From Phycisphaerae bacterium (GTDB lineage Bacteria; Planctomycetota; Phycisphaerae; Phycisphaerales; UBA1924), in NCBI GenBank assembly GCA_014192545.1, contig BJHL01000003.1, positions 372,001 through 436,000 of the forward strand: DNA of 64,000 bases, written 5' to 3'. The translations under genes were made by a program, and so were the position numbers. Shown here one piece after another: positions 35,741 through 43,484 of the stretch (position 1 is its first letter; each line of letters begins with the position of its first letter). Below the pieces are notes generated by a model. It saw only the letters and a list, made by a program, of their open reading frames with translations, was not told the origin of the DNA and made no database searches.

Positions 35741-36460
35741 ATGCCCGCCGGACCCTTCCAACCCTTCGCCCACCTGCACCCAGTCGCGCCGCCAGTCGCA
35801 ACTGACACGCGCGAGAATGTGCTGCTTGCCGCGGGCGAAGTCTTCGCGCATCGCGGGTTCAAGGACGCCACAATACGAGAAATCTGCGAACGCGCCGATG
35901 CCAATATCGCCGCAGTCAGCTATCACTTTGGCGACAAAGCCGGCCTGTACGCGGCGGTACTCGAATATGCGTACGCCATTGCAAGCCAGCGAGCACCGAT
36001 CGAAGCGTTCTTTGCTCATGCGAACACGCCCGAACAAAAGCTACGGGCCATGGTTGAAATGATGTTCACCCGAATCGTTGATCAAGGCCGCCCCAGTTGG
36101 CACGGCGTGCTGATGGCTCGCGAGATGGTCGAACCAACCTCCGCTCTTGATCACGTCGTCACACAATCCATCGCGCCGATGTGGAAGCGCATGACAGACA
36201 TAGTCCACGCCTTTTTAGGACCACATGCCAGCGAAGCTGAGATCACCGCTGCTGGAAATAGCATCGTGGGTCAGATTCTGCATTACAAGCACGCCAGGCC
36301 CATCATCGTTCGCATGCAACACGGCCAAGCCTACTCGAGCGAGCAAATTGATTATTGGGCTCGTCACGTCGCAGACTTTTCTGTTGCAGGCCTGCACGCA
36401 CTACGCGCTGCTATCGATCAGCGATCAACGCCCACACACGATTCAGGAGCATTCTCTTGA
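35741..36460 (+). CDS. TetR-family repressor, first of two in the efflux locus
   Basis: 239 residues from the ATG at 35741. The DNA-binding domain is ENVLLAAGEVFAHRGFKDAT followed by IREICERADANIAAVSYHFG with the recognition helix. The C-terminal ligand domain (LRAMVEMMFTRIVDQGRPSW) resembles CerR/DUF1956-type regulators. Its stop overlaps the TTG start of the first permease gene, so repressor and permease are coupled. It probably binds the palindrome at 35683-35700 and responds to a pump substrate. Confidence 0.92.
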   Translation: MPAGPFQPFAHLHPVAPPVATDTRENVLLAAGEVFAHRGFKDATIREICERADANIAAVSYHFGDKAGLYAAVLEYAYAIASQRAPIEAFFAHANTPEQKLRAMVEMMFTRIVDQGRPSWHGVLMAREMVEPTSALDHVVTQSIAPMWKRMTDIVHAFLGPHASEAEITAAGNSIVGQILHYKHARPIIVRMQHGQAYSSEQIDYWARHVADFSVAGLHALRAAIDQRSTPTHDSGAFS

Positions 36461-37614
36461 TCTCCATTGCCCTCAAAATGCTCTTTCGCGATACCGGCAA
36501 GTACTTCGGCATCATCCTCGGTGTCGCGCTGGCAAGCATGGTCATCGTTTGGCAAGGCTCGATCTTCGTGGGCCTCATGTCGCGAACGTTCGCAGTTATC
36601 ACCGACATCGCGCAGCCTGATATCTGGGTGATGGACTCCAAAGTGCAATTCATCGACGACGCAAAACCACTGCAAGATACGGCACTTTCTCGCGTTCGGG
36701 GCGTCGAAGGCGTTGCGTGGGCCATGCCGCTTTACAAGGGCAACACTCGCGCCCGTCAGGAAGACGGCACGATCGTCAACTGCAATCTCTTCGGCATCGA
36801 CGACGCCACACTCATCGGGGGCCCCTCGCGGATGGTCGATGGTCGGCTGGAAGATCTCTGGCGGGCCGACGGCGTGATCGTGGATCGTGTCGGTGCCGAA
36901 TCACGGCTCGCAAGATTCGATCCCGAAACCAAAACATCAATTCCTCTCAAAGTCGGCGACACGCTCGAACTCAACGATCGCCGAGCCGTTGTCGTGGGCA
37001 TCACGGAAACCACACGCAGCTTCCAGAGCCAACCAACGATCTACACAACCTATTCGCGTGCCGTGCAGTTTGTTCCTCGCGAACGCAAGATGCTCACGTA
37101 CATCATCGCGAAAGCTGCTGAAGGCGTTGATGTTCCCAAACTCGCCGAGACTATTGAAGATCGCTCAGGTCTTGCAGTCTACAGCGGCCGTGAATTCAGT
37201 TGGAAGACCGTGATGTACTTTGTACAGAACACCGGCATCCCCATCAACTTCGGTATTGCCGTCGCACTGGGCTTCATCATCGGCACGATCATCACCGGCT
37301 TCATGTTCTACTCGTTCACCGTCGACAACCTCCGCTACTTCGGCACGCTCAAAGCCATGGGCACCAGCAACGGCAAACTCATGGTCATGATTCTGGTTCA
37401 AGCCGTCGTCATCGCCCTCATCGGCTTTGGCTTGGGCTCGGGCCTCGCCGCCTACATGGGCTTCAATGCGCGCAACAGCCCGCTCGCGTTTCGGTTGCTC
37501 TGGCAAACTCTCTTCCTCGCAGGCTGCGCGGTCGCCGTCATCAGTGCCCTCAGCGCCATGCTCAGCCTCATCAAAGTCATCCGCCTCGAACCAGCGATCG
37601 TCTTCAAAGGCTAA
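36457..37614 (+). CDS. ABC transporter permease (DevC/MacB-like), first copy
   Basis: 385 residues. The start is a TTG at 36457 overlapping the TetR stop (TTGA), supported by AGGAG seven bases upstream. One N-terminal helix (FGIILGVALASMVIVWQ) is followed by a periplasmic domain of about 200 residues (QPDIWVMDSKVQFIDDAKPL) and three C-terminal helices with the FtsX-type block YFGTLKAMGTSNGKLMVMIL. It ends RLEPAIVFKG. The same architecture appears in the second permease at 38552, and the two are clear paralogues. It is probably one half of a drug or lipid exporter. Confidence 0.92.
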   Translation: MISIALKMLFRDTGKYFGIILGVALASMVIVWQGSIFVGLMSRTFAVITDIAQPDIWVMDSKVQFIDDAKPLQDTALSRVRGVEGVAWAMPLYKGNTRARQEDGTIVNCNLFGIDDATLIGGPSRMVDGRLEDLWRADGVIVDRVGAESRLARFDPETKTSIPLKVGDTLELNDRRAVVVGITETTRSFQSQPTIYTTYSRAVQFVPRERKMLTYIIAKAAEGVDVPKLAETIEDRSGLAVYSGREFSWKTVMYFVQNTGIPINFGIAVALGFIIGTIITGFMFYSFTVDNLRYFGTLKAMGTSNGKLMVMILVQAVVIALIGFGLGSGLAAYMGFNARNSPLAFRLLWQTLFLAGCAVAVISALSAMLSLIKVIRLEPAIVFKG

Positions 37615-37751
37615 CGACTGCTCGACCGATGCACTCGACCTACTCGCTGCACTTCTACTCGGACAGAGCTCGCAAAACGAGAGTTCACAAGTCTCATAAA
37701 GCAAACGATCGCAGACACCTAGCAACAAAATTGCAGAAAATAACCACAATC

Positions 37752-37799
37752 CACTAAACACCGTTCACTAAACATCGTATATTCACTGAACAGTGTTCA
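37752..37799. promoter_or_regulatory. Direct repeats and palindromic operator candidate of the second TetR gene
   Basis: Two copies of CACTAAACA(C/T)CG lie at 37752-37763 and 37766-37777. They are followed by a perfect palindrome TGAAC-AGT-GTTCA at 37787-37799, nested in CACTGAACAGTG. All of it lies within 50 bases of the second TetR start, where its promoter must be. Confidence 0.6.
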
Positions 37800-37802
37800 C
37801 CA

Positions 37803-38555
37803 ATGACCCGCTCCGCCAAACCATTTCCGCCCATCCGCGCCATCAGCCCCTCAGTTGATCAGAGCATGCACACGCCGGCTGCGGCTGCTTCCCCAGCCGC
37901 CCAGCGTCGCGAGCACGAGAACGCCAAGGCTCGCGCAAAGATCATCGCCGCCGCTCGCAAGCTTTTCATCAAACGCGGCTTCGAAGACGTCTCGATGCGC
38001 GACATCGCTAAAGCCGCTCACTACACCCCCGGCGCGATCTACGTCCACTTTCAAGACAAGCTGCAACTCATCTATGTGATGATGCAGGAAGACTTCCGTG
38101 CCTTCGACGCCAGCATGCACGATGCGGCCAATATCACCGACCCGGTCATACGTCTTCGCGAAATCGCCCGCGGCTACGTTCGCTTCGCACTGGCCCACCC
38201 CCACCACTACAAGCTCATGTTCATGACCGAAGCTCCCAACTTCGGCAGTTCGCATGACAAGAAAAACAACTGCGAGTTCGCCGATGCTGACCGCGAAGGC
38301 TACAACATGTGCCGCATGACGGTCGCTGACTGCATCGCACAGAAGCGATTCCTTCCTGTTTACAACGACGTCGAAACGATCTCGCAAGCGTGCTGGGGCT
38401 GCGTGCACGGCGTTGTCAGTCTCTATATCACCCACGGCAAGCTGCCTTGGGCACGCTTCACTGATCCGCTGCGATCTGCCTTCACCGCAATCGACGTTCA
38501 CATGAGTGGCTTGACAGCCACCAAAATCGGCGTTTCCGCAGGAGAAAAAGCATGA
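37803..38555 (+). CDS. TetR-family repressor, second of two in the efflux locus
   Basis: 250 residues. A variable N-terminal tail of about 45 residues precedes the DNA-binding domain: KARAKIIAAARKLFIKRGFE and VSMRDIAKAAHYTPGAIYVH. The C-terminal domain (AHPHHYKLMFMTEAPNFGSS) is different from that of the first TetR, so it probably senses another ligand. Its stop overlaps the ATG of the second permease (ATGA). The palindrome at 37787-37799 is its likely operator. Confidence 0.92.
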   Translation: MTRSAKPFPPIRAISPSVDQSMHTPAAAASPAAQRREHENAKARAKIIAAARKLFIKRGFEDVSMRDIAKAAHYTPGAIYVHFQDKLQLIYVMMQEDFRAFDASMHDAANITDPVIRLREIARGYVRFALAHPHHYKLMFMTEAPNFGSSHDKKNNCEFADADREGYNMCRMTVADCIAQKRFLPVYNDVETISQACWGCVHGVVSLYITHGKLPWARFTDPLRSAFTAIDVHMSGLTATKIGVSAGEKA

Positions 38556-39706
38556 TTCGCCTCGCTATCAAAATGATCATGGGCGATCGGCTCAAGTACC
38601 TGGGCCTGCTCATCGGCCTGGCTTTCGCCGCAACGCTCATCACGCAGCAAGCGTCGATTTTCATGGGCTACACGCAGCGCACATGGGCATTCATCAAAGA
38701 CACGCCCCACGCCGACATCTGGGTGATGGACGAGCAGATGCGCTTCACCGAAGATTCCAAGCCGCTGCAAGACGTCGTGCTCTACCGCACGCGCAGCGTT
38801 CCGGGCGTTGACTGGGCTATGCCCATGTACCGCGCTCAATTGCCTGTTCGCCTCGCCGACGGCACGCTCGAAATGACCAACATCATCGGCGTTGACGATT
38901 CCACGCTGCTGGGCGGCCCGATCAACATGCTCGCCGGATCACTCGAAGATCTGCGGCAAGCTGACAGCGTCATTGTCGAGAAGCGCGCCGCCGAGGGTGA
39001 TCTCATGATCACCAATCCCGATGGCACAAAGCGTCCGCTGCGCGTGGGCGACGCGATCAGTATCAACGATAACGCCGCCCGCGTCGTGGGCATCTGCGAA
39101 ACGCGCGAGCCCTTCTACTGGCAGCCTTCGCTCTACACAACATACTCGCGTGCGCTTCAATTCGCGCCGCAGCAACGCAAACTCATGAGCTTCGTACTCG
39201 TCGGCGCAAAGCCTGGCGAAGACATCAACGCGCTTGCGACACGCATCAGCGACTTTACAGGCCACAAAGCCCGCACTGCCGACGACTTCTCTGCCCTCAC
39301 GATGTGGTACACGCTCATCAACACGGGCATTCTCGTCAACTTCGGCATCACTGTCGCGCTCGGCTTCGTCATCGGCTTGCTCGTCTGCGGCCAAACGTTC
39401 TTCAACTATGTTGTCGACAACGCCAAGTACTTCGGCGCGCTCAAAGCACTCGGCCTTACCAACCGTCGCCTGCTCGCCATGATCTTCGCACAAGTCATCG
39501 TTGTCGGCACCATGGGTTATGGCCTTGGTGCTGGCTGCGCCGCCCTCACCGGCATGTTTCTCAAGCCCGTCGGCGTTGGCTTCTACATGCCCTGGCAACT
39601 TCTCGTCGGCAGTGGGGTCGGCATGCTCTTCATCTGCCTCGCGTCAGCCGCCATCTCCGCCATCAACATTCTCCGTCTCGAACCCGCAACCGTCTTCAAG
39701 TCCTAA
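38552..39706 (+). CDS. ABC transporter permease (DevC/MacB-like), second copy
   Basis: 384 residues, paralogous along its full length to the permease at 36457: compare HADIWVMDEQMRFTEDSKPL here with QPDIWVMDSKVQFIDDAKPL there, and RLEPATVFKS at the end. It has one N-terminal helix, a large external domain and three C-terminal helices with KYFGALKALGLTNRRLLAMI. It is coupled to the second TetR and lies 11 bases before the ATPase gene. The two permeases may form a heterodimer around a shared ATPase, or serve as alternatives; the sequence cannot decide. Confidence 0.93.
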   Translation: MIRLAIKMIMGDRLKYLGLLIGLAFAATLITQQASIFMGYTQRTWAFIKDTPHADIWVMDEQMRFTEDSKPLQDVVLYRTRSVPGVDWAMPMYRAQLPVRLADGTLEMTNIIGVDDSTLLGGPINMLAGSLEDLRQADSVIVEKRAAEGDLMITNPDGTKRPLRVGDAISINDNAARVVGICETREPFYWQPSLYTTYSRALQFAPQQRKLMSFVLVGAKPGEDINALATRISDFTGHKARTADDFSALTMWYTLINTGILVNFGITVALGFVIGLLVCGQTFFNYVVDNAKYFGALKALGLTNRRLLAMIFAQVIVVGTMGYGLGAGCAALTGMFLKPVGVGFYMPWQLLVGSGVGMLFICLASAAISAINILRLEPATVFKS

Positions 39707-39717
39707 CGAGATTCACC

Positions 39718-40500
39718 ATGTCAACCGCAACCTTCGCAACCCCCGCAGCCTCGCTCGCGCCCTCCGCCGACGTTGTCGTGCGCTGCAAAGCCGTCACCAA
39801 AACCTACGGCAAAGGCGACAGCGCCGTCCGCGCCCTTCGCGGCGTTGACCTCACCGTCAACAAAGGCGAAATGCTCATGCTCGTCGGCCCCAGCGGCTGC
39901 GGCAAAACCACACTCATCAGCGTCGTCGCCGGCGTGCTTGATCGTGATGGCGGCGAGTGCAGCGTGCTGGGCAAAGACTACGCCCAGATGAATCAAGCTC
40001 AAAAAGCCGCGTTTCGTGCCGTCAACATCGGCTTCGTCTTCCAAGCCTTCAACCTCATTCCCACGCTCACCATCGCAGAGAACGTCGCAGTCCCGCTGCT
40101 CATCAACGGCGTCTCACGCAGCCAGGCACTCGCTCGCGCCAAAGAAGTCCTGACACTCGTGGGCCTTGGCGATCGCACCAAAGACGAACCGCGCAAGCTC
40201 TCGGGCGGTCAACAACAACGCGTCGCCATCAGCCGGGCAATCGTGCACAAGCCCAAACTGCTCGTCTGCGACGAACCCACCAGCGCACTCGACCACGCAA
40301 CCGGACAAAAAGTCATCGAACTGCTGCGAGGCGTTGCAGCAGGCGAAGACCTCACGCTGCTGGTCGTCACGCACGACTCCCGCATCTTCGAATTCGCCGA
40401 TCGCATCGCCGAAATGGACGACGGCCACATCGTCCGCACCATCGAAGGCCAAGGCCTGCGCAGAGCATCACACATCGCCGAGAACCCACTCGGCAAATAG
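39718..40500 (+). CDS. ABC transporter ATP-binding protein (LolD/MacB type)
   Basis: 260 residues. Walker A is GPSGCGKTTLISVVAGVLDR, the Q-loop is FVFQAFNLIPTLT, the signature is LSGGQQQRVAISRA, Walker B is LLVCDEPTSALD and the switch His is in VVTHDSR. The ATG at 39718 follows the permease stop closely. It is the only ATPase in the locus, so it probably energises both permeases. Confidence 0.97.
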   Translation: MSTATFATPAASLAPSADVVVRCKAVTKTYGKGDSAVRALRGVDLTVNKGEMLMLVGPSGCGKTTLISVVAGVLDRDGGECSVLGKDYAQMNQAQKAAFRAVNIGFVFQAFNLIPTLTIAENVAVPLLINGVSRSQALARAKEVLTLVGLGDRTKDEPRKLSGGQQQRVAISRAIVHKPKLLVCDEPTSALDHATGQKVIELLRGVAAGEDLTLLVVTHDSRIFEFADRIAEMDDGHIVRTIEGQGLRRASHIAENPLGK

Positions 40501-40542
40501 TCTTTTACTCCGTCACTTCGTCACTTCCGTCCGGAGGTTTCC

Positions 40543-41724
40543 ATGATCCGCACCATTCTTATCCCCCTTCTCGCCATCGTCGGCATCGTGTTCGCTGCCA
40601 TCACCGTCGTCAAAGGCTCGGTCCCGCCGCCGTCCTTGCCGCCAGTCATCGAGCCCCCACGCCCTCCCTACGACCACTTCGTTGCAGGCTCGGGTCTCGT
40701 TGAAGCCGCGAGCGAGAACATCGCCGTCGGCGCGCCCATCAGCGCCCTCGTCACACGTGTCTACGTCGACGTCAGCGATGCCATCAAAAAGGCGGACCCG
40801 CTCTTCTCGCTCGACACGCGCGAGCTCGAAGCGCAAATGAAAAGCCGCCGCGCCGCCTTCGACGTTGCCAAAGCGCAACTCGCTCGCCTTGAAGCTGGCA
40901 CGCGTCCCGAAATCATCCCGCCCCAGCGCGCTCGCGTAGCCGCTGGCGAGGCTGAAGTTGCGGACGCGCAAGCCCAACTCCTCGACGCACAAGCCAGCCT
41001 CGACGACGCCAAGATGCAGAACACGCGCGCAGAAACGCTGGGCGAGAACGCTCTCAGCGCTGAAGAACGCTCACGCCGCAAGTTCTCGCTGCAAGGTGCG
41101 CAGGCTCGCGTCGTCGCCGCCCAGTCGCGCATTGCAACCGCACAAGCCCGCGAAGCCGAAGCCCGTGCATCGCTCGCCCTGCTCGAAGCTGGCACCTGGA
41201 GCGTCGAGATCGACGTTGCCAAGAGCCAAGTCGCCGAAGCCCAGGCTGCAATCGATGCGCTGCAAATCGAGATCGACCGCCGAACCGTCAAGAGTCCCGT
41301 CGATGGCAAGGTTCTCCAGAAAAACGTGCGCGAAGGCGAATTCGCACAAGCTGGCGCACTCGCCACGCCGCTCATGCTCGTCGGCCAAGTCAGCCCGCTG
41401 CACGTTCGCGTTGATATCGACGAGTTCGAAGCCTGGCGCGTGCGTGAAAACATGCCCGCCGTCGCCTTCGCTCGCGGCAACAAGGACATTCGCACTGACC
41501 TGACCTTCGTTCGCTTCGAACCCTACATCGTGCCCAAGCGCAGCCTGACCGGCGCAAGTACCGAGCGTGTCGACACCCGCGTCCTCCAAGCTATCTTCAG
41601 CTTCGACCCCAAGAACCTTCCCCTCTACGTCGGCCAGCAAGTTGACGTCTACATCAAGTCTGATCCCATGACACGCAGCACCGCTTCTACATCCCCGGCA
41701 TCCAACGCACTTCCCAACGAGTGA
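40543..41724 (+). CDS. Membrane-fusion (HlyD/EmrA-like) protein of the efflux system
   Basis: 393 residues; GGAGG lies seven bases before the ATG. An N-terminal membrane anchor (ILIPLLAIVGIVFAAITVV) is followed by a half lipoyl motif (ENIAVGAPISALVTRVYVDV), two long Ala/Arg/Glu-rich coiled-coil segments (about 95-225), the second half (RTVKSPVDGKVLQKNVREGE) and a beta-barrel domain (PLHVRVDIDEFEAW). It would link the inner-membrane permease to the outer-membrane factor encoded next. No antiporter or MFS gene is present, in keeping with an ABC-driven pump. Confidence 0.94.
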   Translation: MIRTILIPLLAIVGIVFAAITVVKGSVPPPSLPPVIEPPRPPYDHFVAGSGLVEAASENIAVGAPISALVTRVYVDVSDAIKKADPLFSLDTRELEAQMKSRRAAFDVAKAQLARLEAGTRPEIIPPQRARVAAGEAEVADAQAQLLDAQASLDDAKMQNTRAETLGENALSAEERSRRKFSLQGAQARVVAAQSRIATAQAREAEARASLALLEAGTWSVEIDVAKSQVAEAQAAIDALQIEIDRRTVKSPVDGKVLQKNVREGEFAQAGALATPLMLVGQVSPLHVRVDIDEFEAWRVRENMPAVAFARGNKDIRTDLTFVRFEPYIVPKRSLTGASTERVDTRVLQAIFSFDPKNLPLYVGQQVDVYIKSDPMTRSTASTSPASNALPNE

Positions 41725-41842
41725 CTTCACGACCCATCATCGCCTAGCCTTTGCTTCTGCCCACTTGTTGCACGACATCAATCAATCTGTTCCGCCCGCC
41801 GCACGATCCAGCACATCTGGCTCTTCAAACCCGGAGCATCGC

Positions 41843-43357
41843 ATGCCTCGCGTCTCTCGCCTCGCACTACCGCTCACCGCTGCCGCTTTGCTCACCGCTC
41901 TCGCTGGCTGCACCGTGGGCCCAAACTACACCAAGCCTGAAATCAAAACCCCTGACGCATTCGCCTCGCTCGACAACATGGCCGGCACCGGCGTCACCAG
42001 CTCCGCTACCAGCGTCGCGCCCGGCGCACTTTCCTACTGGTGGCGCTCACTGGGAGACGAGCAACTCGCAAGCCTCATCGATCGCGCCGTTGCCAACAAC
42101 CTCGACCTCAAACTCGCCGAAGCTCGCCTGCGCGAAGCCCGCGCCTTGCGAGGCGTGTCCGAAAGCGCCCTCTACCCCAGCGTCGATACCACAGGCAGTG
42201 CCGAGCGCCGCCGCAACAGCGAAAACAACGGCCAACCCGGCTCGTCCGGCACGCGCAACAGCTTTCGTGCAGGCGTCGACGCGAGCTGGGAACTCGACAT
42301 CTTCGGCGGCATTCGCCGTGATGTCGAAGCCTCTCGCGCCGACCTTGACGCGAGTGCCGAAGACAAGCAAGCCATCCTCGTCTCACTCGTCGCTGAAGTC
42401 GCGAGCAACTACGTCCAGCTTCGCGCCGCACAGCAGCGCCAACTTGTCAGCGACAACGCCATCACCACGCAAAGCGAAACTGTTGACCTCACACGCTCGC
42501 GACTCGACGCAGGCCTCGCCGCCGAACTCGAAGTCGCGCAAGCGCAGGCACTCCTCGCCACGCGGCGAAGCCAGCGTCCGCCACTCATGACGAGCGAGCG
42601 TGCAGCGATGTATCGCTTGGGCGTGTTGCTGGGCCAGAATCCATCTGCACTCGTGCAAGAACTCGCGCCGAAATCAACGATCCCCAAACTCACGGGCGAC
42701 ATCGCCGTCGGCATTCCAAGCGACCTGCTGCGTCGCCGGCCTGACATCCGCCGTGCTGAGCGCCGCATCGCTGCCTCCAGTGCTCGCATCGGCGTCGCAA
42801 CCGCCGATCTCTTCCCGCGATTCAGCCTTACGGGCGACTTTGGTTTCCAAAGCGACAAGGTTGAAGACCTCTTCGACGCCAGCAGCCGCACCTGGGGCTT
42901 CGGTCCCAGCGTCCGCTGGAATATCTTCGATGCAGGCCGCATCCGCCGATTGATCGACGCCGCGAGCGAACGTGAAAAGCAGTCGCTCATCACCTACGAA
43001 CAAACCATCTTGACGAGCCTCGAAGATGTCGAAAACGCGCTTGTGCGCCTGTCAAACGAACAAATGCGCAACCGTGCGTTGATCGAAGCTGTCGACGCCA
43101 ACAAGCGCGCCGTTGCTCTCGCCGACGAACGCTACCGCAGCGGCGTGGGCGATTTCCTCAACGTCCTCGAAAGCCAGCGCCAGCTCTATGACGCCGCCGA
43201 TGAAGTCGTTCTGAGCGAAGCGCAGGTGACCGACGCAGTCATCAGCCTCTACCGCGCCTTGGGCGGCGGCTGGGCAGAACCACAACCCAATCCGCCCCAG
43301 TACGAAGCTCCCAGCGCGCAGACGACGCCCACGACCGCCTCACAATCCGCGCAGTAA
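41843..43357 (+). CDS. Outer-membrane efflux lipoprotein, NodT/TolC type
   Basis: 504 residues from the ATG at 41843, preceded by GGAGCATCGC. The signal peptide ends in the lipobox L-A-G-C, followed by TVGPNYTKPEIKTPDAF, the hallmark start of NodT-type factors. The paired TolC repeats are seen in NNLDLKLAEARLREARALRG and the matching C-terminal block RALIEAVDANKRAVALADER. WELDIFGGIRRDVEASRAD and IPSDLLRRRPDIRRAERRIA are further signatures. The Pro/Gln-rich tail is variable. It completes the pump and is followed by a terminator. Confidence 0.96.
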   Translation: MPRVSRLALPLTAAALLTALAGCTVGPNYTKPEIKTPDAFASLDNMAGTGVTSSATSVAPGALSYWWRSLGDEQLASLIDRAVANNLDLKLAEARLREARALRGVSESALYPSVDTTGSAERRRNSENNGQPGSSGTRNSFRAGVDASWELDIFGGIRRDVEASRADLDASAEDKQAILVSLVAEVASNYVQLRAAQQRQLVSDNAITTQSETVDLTRSRLDAGLAAELEVAQAQALLATRRSQRPPLMTSERAAMYRLGVLLGQNPSALVQELAPKSTIPKLTGDIAVGIPSDLLRRRPDIRRAERRIAASSARIGVATADLFPRFSLTGDFGFQSDKVEDLFDASSRTWGFGPSVRWNIFDAGRIRRLIDAASEREKQSLITYEQTILTSLEDVENALVRLSNEQMRNRALIEAVDANKRAVALADERYRSGVGDFLNVLESQRQLYDAADEVVLSEAQVTDAVISLYRALGGGWAEPQPNPPQYEAPSAQTTPTTASQSAQ

Positions 43358-43404
43358 TTCAGCAACTTCTACGCTTCGCTTCCACGTCGTAACCGTCAAA
43401 TCAG

Positions 43405-43440
43405 ACAAGCCCGCGAGTCGCCTCGCGGGCTTGTTTCGTT
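43405..43440 (+). terminator. Intrinsic terminator, end of the efflux operon
   Basis: A 13-base perfect stem ACAAGCCCGCGAG / CTCGCGGGCTTGT with a 4-base loop is followed by TTTCGTT. It lies between the efflux operon (+) and the chemoreceptor gene (-) and could act in both directions. Confidence 0.85.
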
Positions 43441-43484
43441 CGTTCGTAGTGAGCCTTCACTCACACTTCTCGCGACTTCTCACA

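Noticed and set aside
33186-43440. A genomic island integrated at the tRNA-Ala gene
   Set aside because: No integrase, no direct repeat of the tRNA 3' end and no mobility gene could be found downstream.
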